Source of the DNA: Curvibacter sp. GWA2_64_110
GTDB taxonomy: Bacteria > Pseudomonadota > Gammaproteobacteria > Burkholderiales > Burkholderiaceae_C
NCBI GenBank assembly: GCA_001797315.1
Contig: MGPC01000018.1
Coordinates: 186,001 to 250,000 of the forward strand
Length of the DNA stretch: 64,000 bases
Direction of reading: 5' to 3'
Shown here: positions 16,258 through 27,157 of the stretch, piece by piece
How positions within the stretch are numbered: position 1 is the first letter of the stretch
Layout: each line of letters starts with the position of its first letter
Program-made: the position numbers and the translations under genes
The notes under the pieces: model-generated
What the model saw: the letters and a program-made list of their open reading frames with translations, nothing else
Told to the model about the DNA's origin: nothing
The model's database searches: none

Positions 16258-17211
16258 TCACCCGATACCATCCAAAAACCCCTCCCGCACCGTCGGGTAA
16301 TGCAGCGTCACTCTTAGCTCGCTCTTCAGCCGCGCGTTGTCCATGCGGCGCGACTCGCTCATGAAACTCAGCAGCATCAGCGGCAGCTTGTCCTGCGCGG
16401 TCGTGCGCGGCACGCGTGGCGGGCGCGGCAGGCGGTAGAGGTCGGCCGCTAGGTCGAAGTAGTCGCCCATCTTCAACTGGGTGTCGTCATTGACGTTGTA
16501 GACGCGCTGCGGCCGGCTGCGCCACAGCGCGGCGATGCAGGCCAGCGCCAGGTCGTCGGCATGGATGTGGTTGGTGTAGACGTCGTCCTCGGCCTTGAGC
16601 ACCGGCGTGCCTTTGAGCAGGCGTTCGCGCGGTGTGCCGCCTTCGCGGTCAGGCGCGTAGATGCCTGGAATGCGCAGGATGCTGGCGCGCACCAGCGCAC
16701 TGCGGCCTAAGAAACGCACCCGCTGTTCGGCATCAACACGCCGCTGGCCGCGCGGCGTGCGGGCCTGGATCGGCCGGGTTTCACGCACGATGGCACCGTC
16801 GCAGTTGCCGTACACGCCGCTGGTGGAACCGTAGACCAACGCGCCGGGCAGCGAACGCCGCCGCAGCGCCTGCAGCAGGGCCTGGGTGCGCGGGTCGCCC
16901 CAGCCTTCCGATGGCGGTGGCGCCAGGTGCAGCACGCGCGTGGCCAGGCCGGCCAGGCGCTGCAGCGTGGCCGGCTGGTCGAGGTTGCCGGTCAGCGGCG
17001 TGATGCCGCGTGCACGCAGCTCGGCCTGGCGCAACGGCGAGGACGTCAGTGCCAGCAGACGTACCCGGCCCTGCAATTGACGTGCCGCGCGCAGGCCGAC
17101 ATCGCCACAACCGACGATCAACACGCGCTCGCGGCGAAAGCGCGCCGGCAGCGCGCCGAGGGGGCTTTGGTTTGAGGGCAAAATTCCAACCTTTGCAATC
17201 TGATGGTTCAA
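16258..17211 (-). CDS. NAD(P)-binding SDR-like protein (YeeZ-type)
   Basis: A protein of up to 317 residues with an extended-SDR-like Rossmann fold (VLIVGCGDVGLRAARQL near residue 31), VLHLAPPP, YGSTSGVYG and a C-terminal domain with YTNHIHADDLA and RVYNVNDD. This is the pattern of YeeZ-like sugar-nucleotide-epimerase relatives; substrate unknown. The start is uncertain. The longest frame begins with TTG at 17211, only 13 nt from the divergent ATG at 17225, and GTG at 17124 would start directly at the Rossmann strand. Confidence 0.75.
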   Translation of the reverse strand: MNHQIAKVGILPSNQSPLGALPARFRRERVLIVGCGDVGLRAARQLQGRVRLLALTSSPLRQAELRARGITPLTGNLDQPATLQRLAGLATRVLHLAPPPSEGWGDPRTQALLQALRRRSLPGALVYGSTSGVYGNCDGAIVRETRPIQARTPRGQRRVDAEQRVRFLGRSALVRASILRIPGIYAPDREGGTPRERLLKGTPVLKAEDDVYTNHIHADDLALACIAALWRSRPQRVYNVNDDTQLKMGDYFDLAADLYRLPRPPRVPRTTAQDKLPLMLLSFMSESRRMDNARLKSELRVTLHYPTVREGFLDGIG

Positions 17212-17224
17212 GGATAACGAAAAG

Positions 17225-18304
17225 ATGTCGAGCAGTGATCACACCAGCTTCCAGGTGACGGTACAGCCCAGCGGCCGGGCCTTCAGCGCCAGCGCCGGCG
17301 AAGCCATCCTGGCGGCCGCCATCCACGCCGGCGTCGGCCTGCCCTACGGCTGCAAGGACGGCGCCTGCGGCTCCTGCAAGTGCAAGAAGCTCTCCGGCAG
17401 CGTGGTGCACGGCCCGCACCAGGAGAAAGCGCTCAGCGCTGCCGAGGAAGCTGCCGGCCTGGTGCTGACCTGCTGTGCCGTGCCGCAGAGCGACGTGGTG
17501 CTGGAATCACGCCAGGTGACGGAAGAAGGCGCCTACCCGGTGCGCAAGATGCCGGTGCGCGTGAACCAGCTGGAAAAGAAATCGGCCGACGTGATGGTCG
17601 TGCGGCTGCAGCTGCCGGCCAACGACAGCTTTGCCTTCCACGCCGGCCAGTACGTGGAGTTCCTGCTGCGCGACGGCGCGCGGCGCAGCTACTCCATGGC
17701 CAATGCGCCGCACACCCTGGCCGCGGCCAAGGAAGCCACACCGCCAGTCGGCCCAACCATCGAGCTGCACATCCGCCACATGCCCGGCGGCAAGTTCACC
17801 GACCACGTGTTCGGCGCCATGAAGGAAAAGGAAATCCTGCGCATCGAAGGGCCGTACGGCAGTTTCTTCCTGCGTGAAGACTCGGCCAAGCCCATCGTGC
17901 TGCTGGCCTCGGGCACCGGCTTTGCGCCGATCAAGGCCATCCTGGAGCACATGCAACACAAAGGCATCACCCGGCCGGTGGCGCTGTACTGGGGCGGCCG
18001 CCGCCCGGCCGACCTCTACCTGCACGACTGGGTGGTGCAGAAGGCGAAGGAGATGCCCAACCTGCAGTACGTGCCCGTGATTTCGGATGCGCTGCCGCAA
18101 GACCACTGGCACGGCCGTACCGACTTCGTTCACCAGGCCGTGCTGCAGGACTTGCCCGACCTGTCGGGCCATCAGGTCTACGCCTGCGGCGCCCCCATCG
18201 TGGTGGACTCGGCCCGGCGCGACTACACGGCACAGGCCGGCCTGCCGGAAGACGAGTTCTTTGCCGACTCCTTCACCAGCGAAGCGGACAAGCATGGCGC
18301 GTAG
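17225..18304 (+). CDS. 2Fe-2S ferredoxin/flavin reductase (CDP-6-deoxy-delta-3,4-glucoseen reductase-like)
   Basis: A 359-residue electron-transfer flavoprotein. The N-terminal plant-type ferredoxin domain binds 2Fe-2S through GCKDGACGSC and a distal cysteine in LTCCAV. The FAD domain shows RSYSMAN near residue 157, and the NAD domain GTGFAPIKA near residue 231 and CGAP near the end. This domain order matches AscD/RfbI-like reductases and oxygenase reductase components. No deoxysugar genes are nearby, so the partner is unknown. AAGGA precedes the ATG. The stop codon is embedded in a 12-bp hairpin. Confidence 0.88.
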   Translation: MSSSDHTSFQVTVQPSGRAFSASAGEAILAAAIHAGVGLPYGCKDGACGSCKCKKLSGSVVHGPHQEKALSAAEEAAGLVLTCCAVPQSDVVLESRQVTEEGAYPVRKMPVRVNQLEKKSADVMVVRLQLPANDSFAFHAGQYVEFLLRDGARRSYSMANAPHTLAAAKEATPPVGPTIELHIRHMPGGKFTDHVFGAMKEKEILRIEGPYGSFFLREDSAKPIVLLASGTGFAPIKAILEHMQHKGITRPVALYWGGRRPADLYLHDWVVQKAKEMPNLQYVPVISDALPQDHWHGRTDFVHQAVLQDLPDLSGHQVYACGAPIVVDSARRDYTAQAGLPEDEFFADSFTSEADKHGA

Positions 18305-18315
18305 CGCCATGCTTG
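18289..18315 (+). terminator. Perfect 12-bp hairpin spanning the reductase stop codon
   Basis: CAAGCATGGCGC (18289-18300) pairs perfectly with GCGCCATGCTTG (18304-18315) around a 3-nt loop, so the last codons and the TAG lie within the stem. No U tract follows. A second palindrome, TAACTTCGCC-T-GGCGAAGTTA, lies at 18326-18346. The pair probably ends or protects the transcript. The rest of the gap to 18447 shows nothing else. Confidence 0.5.
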
Positions 18316-18447
18316 CGGTGAAGACTAACTTCGCCTGGCGAAGTTAAGGTACGTCAGCACCGAGTCGAAACCACAACCCTGCGCTTGCGGCGCAGGCCTC
18401 AGGGATAGCCCTCATCGGACATTCGCAATTTTCGGGACAATGACAGC

Positions 18448-19410
18448 ATGAAACGCAGACCTCTACTCCTTGGCGCCGCACTGGCACCGTTCGCCGGCGC
18501 AACCCTGGCACAGACCAAGCCGATCCGCCTGATCGTGCCGTATGCGGCCGGCGGCCCGATCGACATCACGGCGCGGGCCCTGGCCGAGCGCGTGAAGGAC
18601 ACGCTGGGTCCGGTCATCATCGAGAACCGGCCCGGCGCCGGCGGCAACATCGGCGCCGACACCGTGGCCAAGGCCGCGCCGGACGGCCTGACCATCGGCA
18701 TCGCCGCCACCGCCACCCACGCGGTGAACCCCTGGCTCTACAGCCGCATGCCCTACAACGCCGCTACGGATTTCGCCCCCATCACGCAGATGCTGCGCGT
18801 GCCCAATGTGCTGGTGATGAATGCCGACACCGCCAAACGGCTGCACATCAACACCCTGCGCGACCTGATCGCCTATGCCAAGGCCAACCCGGGCAAGCTC
18901 AACTACGGCTCCGGCGGCAACGGCAGCGCCGGCCATCTGGCGGGCGAGATGTTCAAGGCACAGGCCGGCATCTTCGTCGTGCACATCCCCTACAACGGCG
19001 GCAACCCGGCGCAACTGGCGCTGCTGAGCGGCCAGGTGGACTTCAACATCGACAACCTGGCCACCGCCGCGCCCAACATCCGCAGCGGCAAGCTCAAGGC
19101 GATTGCCGTCACCACGCAGCAGCGCTCGCCCGCCCTGCCGGATGTGCCGCCGATGGCCGACACGCTCAAGGGCTTTGCCATCGACACCTGGTGGGGCCTG
19201 GTGGCTCCAGCGGCCACACCGAAGGACGTGATTGCCAAACTCAACCAGGCCTTCGTCGCCGCGCTCAAGGCACCGGAGACGCACACCCGCTTCGCCGCCC
19301 TGATGGCCGAGCCGGTGCCCAGCACGCCCGAGGCCTTCGGCACCTTCATGAAGGGCGAACTGGCGCGCTACGAACGGGTGGTCAAGGCTTCGGGAGCCAA
19401 GGTCGATTGA
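18448..19410 (+). CDS. Bug/TctC-family periplasmic solute-binding protein
   Basis: A 320-residue exported protein with a signal peptide (MKRRPLLLGAALAPFAG, cleavage after LAQ). The TctC/Bug signature follows: PIRLIVPYAAGG, ENRPGAGGNIG and LNYGSGGNG. Bug proteins are hugely expanded in Burkholderiales and bind carboxylates or similar small ligands; the ligand here is unknown. No tctA/tctB lie beside it, so it is an orphan receptor, unlike the one at 54919. Confidence 0.92.
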   Translation: MKRRPLLLGAALAPFAGATLAQTKPIRLIVPYAAGGPIDITARALAERVKDTLGPVIIENRPGAGGNIGADTVAKAAPDGLTIGIAATATHAVNPWLYSRMPYNAATDFAPITQMLRVPNVLVMNADTAKRLHINTLRDLIAYAKANPGKLNYGSGGNGSAGHLAGEMFKAQAGIFVVHIPYNGGNPAQLALLSGQVDFNIDNLATAAPNIRSGKLKAIAVTTQQRSPALPDVPPMADTLKGFAIDTWWGLVAPAATPKDVIAKLNQAFVAALKAPETHTRFAALMAEPVPSTPEAFGTFMKGELARYERVVKASGAKVD

Positions 19411-19432
19411 GGCTTCAAGCCTTTCAGGCCTC

Positions 19433-19454
19433 TCGCGCCGTGGTGACGGCGCGA
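19433..19454. terminator. Stem-loop between convergent Bug receptor and DUF3147 genes
   Basis: TCGCGCCGT (19433-19441) pairs perfectly with ACGGCGCGA (19446-19454) around GGTG. It lies in the 57-bp convergent gap. There is no U tract, so termination is only probable. Confidence 0.4.
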
Positions 19455-19457
19455 ACA

Positions 19458-19474
19458 GCTATCAAATTCATAGC
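19458..19474 (+). repeat. 17-bp interspersed palindromic repeat, copy 1
   Basis: GCTATCAAATTCATAGC. This copy overlaps the 3' end of the minus-strand DUF3147 gene and supplies its last codon and TGA stop. Other copies: 25145, 27122, 38529 (one mismatch in the conserved end), 42417, 53198 and 62399. Confidence 0.8.
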
Positions 19475-19818
19475 TGAACGCCGAACTTGCGCAGCAGCGG
19501 CAGCATGGCCAGGTAGCAGCCAATGGTGGCGGCACTGGCCAGCCCCAGGCTGAGCCAGAAGCCCAGGCCCTGCCGCAACAGCAGCGGCAGCAGCACGAAC
19601 AGCGCCAGTGAAGGCAACACCAGCCAGAAGATCTGGCTCGACAGGCCGGCGATCTCGCTCGCCGGTGTGCCCTCCACATGCAGCCAGATGAAGGCCAGCA
19701 AGGAAGTCAGCGGCAGCGAGGCCACCAGGGCGGCAAAACCCGAACTGCGCTTGGCCATCTCGGTGATGGCCACGATGAGCAGGGCCGATACCAATACCTT
19801 GAGGGTGTAATACAGCAT
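19468..19818 (-). CDS. DUF3147 family small membrane protein
   Basis: A 116-residue protein with four hydrophobic segments (about 5-22, 27-48, 60-80, 88-108), matching the DUF3147 layout; function unknown. It starts 2 nt after the TAA of the VOC gene, so it is the last gene of a three-gene operon. The longer frame upstream overlaps that gene and is not used. The stop codon lies inside a 17-bp interspersed repeat, so the repeat determines the C-terminus (VQL). Confidence 0.75.
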   Translation of the reverse strand: MLYYTLKVLVSALLIVAITEMAKRSSGFAALVASLPLTSLLAFIWLHVEGTPASEIAGLSSQIFWLVLPSLALFVLLPLLLRQGLGFWLSLGLASAATIGCYLAMLPLLRKFGVQL

Positions 19819-19820
19819 GC

Positions 19821-20703
<883 letters not shown>

Positions 20704-20816
20704 GATGCGTCCTTTCCATCAGTGAGTGGAAGGCGCATGGTAGGCCATCGCAGTGAAGTTGACCATGACGCTGCGCTATTCATTTGCGCTTGCTTCGCCG
20801 ACGGTTGATGCGTGCG

Positions 20817-21536
20817 CTATTCGCCCAGGTAGGCCGCGCGTACCGCCGGGTCGTGCAGCAGCGTCTGCGCCGGGCCGCTGAGCGTGATCAGGCCCGACTC
20901 CATGACGTAACCACGATCGGCAAGGGCCAGTGCACGGCTGGCGTTCTGCTCCACCAGCAGGATGGTGACGCCCTGTGCCGCCACGTCGCGGATGACCTCG
21001 AAGATCTTGTCCACCATCACCGGCGCCAGGCCCATGGACGGCTCGTCCAGCAGCAGCAGGCGCGGCCGGCTCATGAGGGCGCGCGCCATGGCCAACATCT
21101 GCTGTTCACCACCGCTGAGCGTGCCGGCCAGCTGGCCGTGGCGTTCCTTCAGGCGCGGGAACAACGCGTACATCTGCTCGGTGTCGACGGCGATCTGCGC
21201 CTTGTCGTCGCGGCAGTAGGCGCCCATCTGCAGGTTCTCGGCAATGCTCATGCGCGTGAACACGCCGCGCCCTTCCGGCACCATGGCCAGGCCCTGGCGC
21301 ACCAGGTCCCAGGCGCCCTGGCCGGCGATCGGGCGGCCGAGGTAGTGCAGCTCACCCGCGTTGGCCGGCAGGGTGCCGGTGATGGCCTTCATGGTGCTGG
21401 TCTTGCCGGCGCCGTTGGAGCCGATCAGGCACACCAGCTCGCCGGCGCGCACGTCAAAGTCGATGCCCTTGACGGCCTGGATGCCGCCGTAGGCAACCTG
21501 CAGACCGCGGACCTGCAGCAAGGCTTCGTTACTCAT
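20817..21536 (-). CDS. livF: Branched-chain amino-acid type ABC transporter ATPase LivF
   Basis: A 239-residue ABC ATPase. Walker A is GSNGAGKTS near residue 38, the signature is LSGGEQQML, Walker B LLLLDEPSMGLAP, and the H-loop histidine is replaced by Gln in LLVEQN, as is normal for LivF. I use ATG 21536, overlapping the livG stop by 4 nt. It energises uptake with LivG and the permeases LivM/LivH. It is the last gene of livHMGF; the frame extension to 21671 overlaps livG. Confidence 0.93.
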   Translation of the reverse strand: MSNEALLQVRGLQVAYGGIQAVKGIDFDVRAGELVCLIGSNGAGKTSTMKAITGTLPANAGELHYLGRPIAGQGAWDLVRQGLAMVPEGRGVFTRMSIAENLQMGAYCRDDKAQIAVDTEQMYALFPRLKERHGQLAGTLSGGEQQMLAMARALMSRPRLLLLDEPSMGLAPVMVDKIFEVIRDVAAQGVTILLVEQNASRALALADRGYVMESGLITLSGPAQTLLHDPAVRAAYLGE

Positions 21537-22326
21537 GCGGGCTGCTCCTGTGTGGCAGTGCTGGCGCCGTGGCCGAGGTAGGCCTCGATCACCTGGGCAT
21601 TGCGCTGCACTTCGGCCGGCGTGCCTTGCGCGATCTGGCGGCCGTAGTCGAGCACGGTGACGCGGTCGCACAGGCCCATCACCAGCTTGACGTCATGCTC
21701 GATCAGCAACACGGTGCGGCCATCGTTCCGGATCTTGTCGATCAGGGCGCGCAGCTGCACTTTCTCGGTGGCGTTCATACCGGCGGCCGGCTCGTCCAGC
21801 GCCAGCAGCTGCGGCTCGGTGGCCAAGGCGCGCGCGATTTCCAGCCGGCGCTGGTCGCCGTAGCTGAGCGTGCGCGCCTTGTAGTCGGCCAACTGGCCGA
21901 TGCCGACGTAGGCCAGCAGTTCGTGCGCACGCGCAGCGATCGCGGCCTCCTCGGCCTTGAAGGCGGGGGTACGGAAAATGGCGCCCAGCAGGCCGGTGCG
22001 GGAACGGATGTGGCGGCCCACCATCACGTTTTCCAGCGCCGTCATGTCGGCAAACAGGCGGATGTTCTGGAAGGTGCGCGCAATGCCGGCCTTGGCCACC
22101 TCGTGCACGGCGCTGGGCTGGTAGGGCCGGCCGGCCAGCTCGAAGGTGCCGCTGTCGGGCGTGTAGAGGCCGGTGATGACGTTGAAGAAAGTGGTCTTGC
22201 CGGCGCCGTTGGGGCCGATCAGACCGTAGACCTGGCCACGCTCGATGCGCAGGCCGACATCGCTCAGCGCCTGCAGGCCACCGAAGCGTTTGCTCACACC
22301 ACTGACCTGCAACAGCACCTCGCCGC

Positions 22327-22330
<4 letters not shown>
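21533..22330 (-). CDS. livG: Branched-chain amino-acid type ABC transporter ATPase LivG
   Basis: A 265-residue ABC ATPase with Walker A GPNGAGKTT near residue 40, an ARTFQN Q-loop, signature LSYGDQRRLEIA, Walker B LLALDEPAAGMN and H-loop LIEHD. The LivG-type YGDQRRLE variant of the signature and the AAGMN extension support the assignment. The start at 22330 overlaps the livM stop by 4 nt and the stop overlaps the livF start, so the three are coupled. Confidence 0.93.
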
Positions 22331-23427
<1,097 letters not shown>

Positions 23428-23428
23428 C

Positions 23429-24358
23429 TCAAGCCCGGTCGGCGACCCGCTCGCCCAACAAGCCCGAAGGCCGCAGCGTCAACACCACGATCAGCACGAT
23501 GAAGGCGAAGATGTCGGCATAGTGGCTGCCCAGCACACCGCCGGTGAGGTCGCCGATGTAGCCGGCGCCGATCGATTCGATCAGCCCGAGCAGGATGCCG
23601 CCGACCACGGCGCCGGCCAGGTTGCCGATGCCGCCGAAAACCGCTGCCGTGAAGGCCTTGAGCCCGGGCAGGAAACCCATGCTGTGCTGCACCGTGCCGT
23701 AGTTGGCGGCCCACATCACGCCGGCCACCGCCGCCAGCACGGCGCCGATGATGAAGGTGGCCGAGATCACGCGGTCCGGCCGCACGCCCATGAGCGCCGC
23801 CACGCGCGGGTTCTCGGCGGTGGCGCGCATGGCGCGGCCCAGTTTGGTGGCGTGCACCAGCCACATCAGCCCGGCCAGGCAGACGGCCGTCAACGCCAGA
23901 ATCAGCACCTGCGTCGGCGTGATGGTGGCACCCCCGATCGGAATGGGCTCGCTCGGCAGCAGCGCGGGGAAGGACTTGTAGTTGGGCTTCCAGATGATCA
24001 TGGCCAGCGTCTGCAGCAGGATGGACATGCCGATGGCGGTGATCAGCGGCGCCAGCCGGGGCGCATTGCGCAGCGGCCGGTAGGCGATCTTCTCGATGCT
24101 GTAGTTGAGCGTGGCGGCCACCACACAGGCGATCAGCATGGCCAGCAGCAGGATGAGCCAACCCGGCGCGCCCGGCATGGCGCCCTGCATCAGGCTGATG
24201 ACGCTCCAGCTGGTGAGCGCACCCACCATCAGCACCTCGCCGTGGGCGAAGTTGATCAGGCCGATGATGCCGTACACCATGGTGTAGCCCAGCGCCACCA
24301 GCGCGTACATGCTGCCCAGTACCAGGCCGTTGATGATTTGCTGCAGGAGGATGTCCAT
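23429..24358 (-). CDS. livH: Branched-chain amino-acid type ABC permease LivH
   Basis: A 309-residue membrane protein beginning MDILLQQIINGLVLGSMYAL, a typical LivH start. It has GLINFAHGEVLMVGA and the EAA-like loop GRAMRATAENPRVAALMGV. It heads the livHMGF operon. The usual periplasmic binding-protein gene is missing on both sides, so the ligand (branched-chain amino acid, amide, urea or aromatic acid) cannot be chosen and the receptor must be encoded elsewhere. Confidence 0.92.
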   Translation of the reverse strand: MDILLQQIINGLVLGSMYALVALGYTMVYGIIGLINFAHGEVLMVGALTSWSVISLMQGAMPGAPGWLILLLAMLIACVVAATLNYSIEKIAYRPLRNAPRLAPLITAIGMSILLQTLAMIIWKPNYKSFPALLPSEPIPIGGATITPTQVLILALTAVCLAGLMWLVHATKLGRAMRATAENPRVAALMGVRPDRVISATFIIGAVLAAVAGVMWAANYGTVQHSMGFLPGLKAFTAAVFGGIGNLAGAVVGGILLGLIESIGAGYIGDLTGGVLGSHYADIFAFIVLIVVLTLRPSGLLGERVADRA

Positions 24359-24405
24359 TGAATTCCTAACGCAATGTCTGTGCCATCTGCGTCGGGTCCC
24401 ACGCG

Positions 24406-25704
24406 TTATTTTTTCTTGGCGTCGTTCAGTGCGCGCAGTGTACGCATCTTCTCGGCGATTTTGATCTCCAGGCCGCGTTCCACGGGTCGGTAGAAACCCG
24501 GCTCGGCCATGCCGTCGGGCAGGTAGCGCTCGCCGGCGGCAAAACCGCCCTCCTCGTCATGGGCGTAGCGGTAACCCTTGCCGTAGTCGAGCTCCTTCAT
24601 CAGCTTGGTCGGCGCATTGCGCAGGTGCATCGGCACCGGGCGCGTGCCGTCCTTCTTGATGAAGGCCTTGGCCTCGTTGAAGGCCTTGTAGACAGCATTG
24701 CTCTTCGGCGCAATGGCCAGGTACACCACGCACTCGGCCAGCGCCAGTTCGCCCTCGGGCGAGCCCAGCCGTTCGTAGACCTCGGCCGCATCGAGCGCCA
24801 GGCGCAGCGCGCGCGGGTCGGCCAGGCCGATGTCTTCGCTCGCCATGCGGACCAGACGGCGCGCCATGTAGCGCGGGTCGGCACCGCCGTCGAGCATGCG
24901 CAGAAACCAGTAGAGCGAAGCATCGGGGTCGGAGCCGCGCACCGACTTGTGCAGCGCGCTGATGGTGTCGTAGAACTGCTCGCCGCCCTTGTCGTAACGG
25001 CGCATGCGCTCACCCAGCACCTTGAGCAGCCAGGGTTCGGTGATGGTGGCCTGCTTCTGCTGCTGGGCCGCCACGGCCAACGTCTCCAGCGTGTTGAGCA
25101 GGCGGCGCGCATCGCCGTCGGCATAGGCAATCAGCTTGTCGATTGCTACAGTTTCAATAGCTGGTACCGCTTGTATTTCAAGGGTCCGGGCCACTATTTG
25201 CTTCAAATCCTCTTCCGTCAGCGACTGCAACACATACACCGCCGCGCGCGACAGCAAAGCCGAGTTGACCTCGAAGGACGGGTTTTCGGTGGTGGCGCCG
25301 ATGAAGGTGAACAGGCCGCTCTCGACGTGCGGCAGGAAGGCGTCCTGCTGGCTCTTGTTGAAGCGGTGCACCTCGTCGACGAACACGATGGTGCGCCGGC
25401 CCTGGCCCAGCGCCACCTGCGCCTGCTCCACCGCCTCGCGGATGTCCTTGACGCCGCCCAGCACCGCGCTGATGGTGATGAACTGGGCCCCGAAGGCATC
25501 GGCCATCAGCCGTGCAATGGTGGTCTTGCCCACGCCCGGCGGCCCCCACAGGATGCAGCTGTGCGGCTGGCCCGACTCGAAAGCGATGCGCAGCGGCATG
25601 CCCTCGCCCAGCAGGTGCTGCTGGCCGATGACCTCGCCCAGCGTACGCGGACGCAGGCGTTCGGCCAGGGGTTGATGGGAGACGGCAGTCGAAGAGGTAG
25701 CCAT
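24406..25704 (-). CDS. rarA: Replication-associated recombination protein A (MgsA/WRNIP1 family AAA+ ATPase)
   Basis: A 432-residue AAA+ ATPase acting at stalled replication forks. The N-terminus has LAERLRPRTLGEVIGQQHLL, Walker A GPPGVGKTT near residue 54 and Walker B IVFVDEVHRF. The C-terminal oligomerisation domain (SALHKSVRGSDPDASLYW) is typical. I start at ATG 25704; the frame continues to 26397 across the divergent RidA gene and is not credible. Residues AIETVA in the lid region are encoded by a copy of the 17-bp repeat, so the repeat has been accommodated in frame. Confidence 0.94.
   Translation of the reverse strand: MATSSTAVSHQPLAERLRPRTLGEVIGQQHLLGEGMPLRIAFESGQPHSCILWGPPGVGKTTIARLMADAFGAQFITISAVLGGVKDIREAVEQAQVALGQGRRTIVFVDEVHRFNKSQQDAFLPHVESGLFTFIGATTENPSFEVNSALLSRAAVYVLQSLTEEDLKQIVARTLEIQAVPAIETVAIDKLIAYADGDARRLLNTLETLAVAAQQQKQATITEPWLLKVLGERMRRYDKGGEQFYDTISALHKSVRGSDPDASLYWFLRMLDGGADPRYMARRLVRMASEDIGLADPRALRLALDAAEVYERLGSPEGELALAECVVYLAIAPKSNAVYKAFNEAKAFIKKDGTRPVPMHLRNAPTKLMKELDYGKGYRYAHDEEGGFAAGERYLPDGMAEPGFYRPVERGLEIKIAEKMRTLRALNDAKKK
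25145..25161 (-). repeat. 17-bp interspersed repeat, copy 2 (inside rarA)
   Basis: Read on the minus strand: GCTATTGAAACTGTAGC, coding for AIETVA in rarA. The ends GCTA/TAGC are conserved and the first A of the central AAA is G. Confidence 0.7.
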
Positions 25705-25746
25705 GGACGGGATAGGATGCAATGGACGCAAGTTTAGAGGACGAAC

Positions 25747-26235
25747 ATGGATACCCCCCGCGACACCCGTTTCCAGGCCGTCGCCGCCCGGCTCGGCCAC
25801 AGCTTCGACGGCCCGCTGCAGGTCGGCGGCCATTACACGCCGATCGTGCAGCACGGCACCACGCTCTACATCAGCGGCCAGGTGCCGCGCGTCGGCCAGA
25901 CCGTGCTCATCACCGGCCGCGTCGGCGCGGACGTGACGCTGGCCCAGGCGCAGACCGCCGCCCAGATCGGCGTCATGCGTGGTCTTACCCTGTTGCGCCA
26001 GACCTTGGGCAGCCTCGACCAGATCGAGCGCGTCCTGCGCCTGACGGTCTACGTGCAGTGCAGTCCCGATTTCACCCTGCTGAGCGAAGTGGCGGACGGC
26101 GCCTCTGACGTGCTGCACGAGATCCTGGGCGAGGCCGGCGTGCACACGCGCACCTCGGTCGGCGTCTACCAGTTGCCGAAAAACGCCTCGGTGGAACTCG
26201 ACCTGATCGCCGCCAGCCGACCTGCCGGCGGCTGA
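25747..26235 (+). CDS. RidA/YjgF-family protein
   Basis: A 162-residue protein of the RidA (YjgF/YER057c/UK114) fold, with TTLYISGQVPRVGQ, the helical AQAQTAAQIGVMRGLTLL and RVLRLTVYVQCSPDF. The catalytic Arg of true RidA enamine deaminases lies near this last segment, but the typical RidA finish is altered, so it is probably one of the divergent subfamilies with unknown substrate. Divergent from rarA with 42 bp between starts. Confidence 0.82.
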   Translation: MDTPRDTRFQAVAARLGHSFDGPLQVGGHYTPIVQHGTTLYISGQVPRVGQTVLITGRVGADVTLAQAQTAAQIGVMRGLTLLRQTLGSLDQIERVLRLTVYVQCSPDFTLLSEVADGASDVLHEILGEAGVHTRTSVGVYQLPKNASVELDLIAASRPAGG

Positions 26236-26301
26236 CGCCCTTCCCTCCCGGGCGGCGAATCGGGTATCGTGTACGACATCGACATCATTCAAAGGAAGCA
26301 C

Positions 26302-26475
26302 GTGGCGAAACCGAACTACCAATACGAGAAACGGCAGCGCGAACTGGAGAAGAAGAAAAAGAAGGAAGAAAAGGCACAGCGCAAGGCCTCGACGCACGAC
26401 ACGCCATCAGCCGACACGCAGCCGGCTGACGCACCCGACGCGGGTCAGGCAGCGCCAGCGCCGGAAACGAAGTAA
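26302..26475 (+). CDS. Small lysine-rich coiled-coil protein, unknown function
   Basis: A 57-residue protein started at GTG 26302, preceded by AAAGGAAG at correct spacing; the frame from 26269 has no such site. It begins MAKPNYQYEKRQRELEKKKK, a strongly basic helix, and ends in an Ala/Pro/Asp-rich tail. I recognise the type as a common hypothetical in betaproteobacteria, with no known role. A nucleic-acid or ribosome contact is conceivable from the charge. Confidence 0.65.
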   Translation: MAKPNYQYEKRQRELEKKKKKEEKAQRKASTHDTPSADTQPADAPDAGQAAPAPETK

Positions 26476-26508
26476 GGCCTCGGCACCGCCCGGGTGCCGG
26501 CCGTCATC

Positions 26509-27157
26509 TCAGGGCCGGATGACATCCGCCCCCTTGGGCGGCTTGAACTGGAAGGCATCCGCGGCCAGGCGCGGATTGACCTCGAACCGGCTGAAGCTCA
26601 AGCGCGAACGCTGGCCGAAACTGTCCAGGATTTCCAGCGCGGCCAGCTCAGCCGTTTTCTCCCCCACACGAAAACCGACGCGGATCGCCTGCAACTGGCC
26701 GTCCTTGGCCTTCGGCGTGGCCAGCACCCACTGCAGCCCCTCCTGGTCCGGCGCTGCCGCCAGCGCAAAATCGGCCTGCAGCGCACGCAGGTCGGGCGCG
26801 GCGGCAATCAACGCCGCCGGCGTGCTGCCCAGCACCTGCGACTGCTTGCGTGCCGTCACCTGGTTCAGGTCCACGTCATAGAGCCACAGCGTCTGGCCGT
26901 CGGCCACCAAGCTCTGCTCGAAGGGTTTCTTGTAGACGAACTTGAAGCGGTTGGGCCGCACGAACTCGAAGCTGCCGCTGGAGGTCTTGCTGCGCGCCGC
27001 CTGTCCCTCGCGGGCCGGCGTGGTCACCACCTGGGTGAAATCGGCGCGGCCGCTGCTGGTGGTCTTCATGAAAAGCGCCAGGCTTTCCAGGCCATCCGCC
27101 CAGGCAGACATTGCGCCACCGGCTATCAAAATAGTAGCAAAAACGTTTTTCAAACCA

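Noticed and set aside
24406-26397. 663-residue version of RarA
   Set aside because: The first 231 residues are the antisense of the RidA-family gene; family proteins begin as from ATG 25704.
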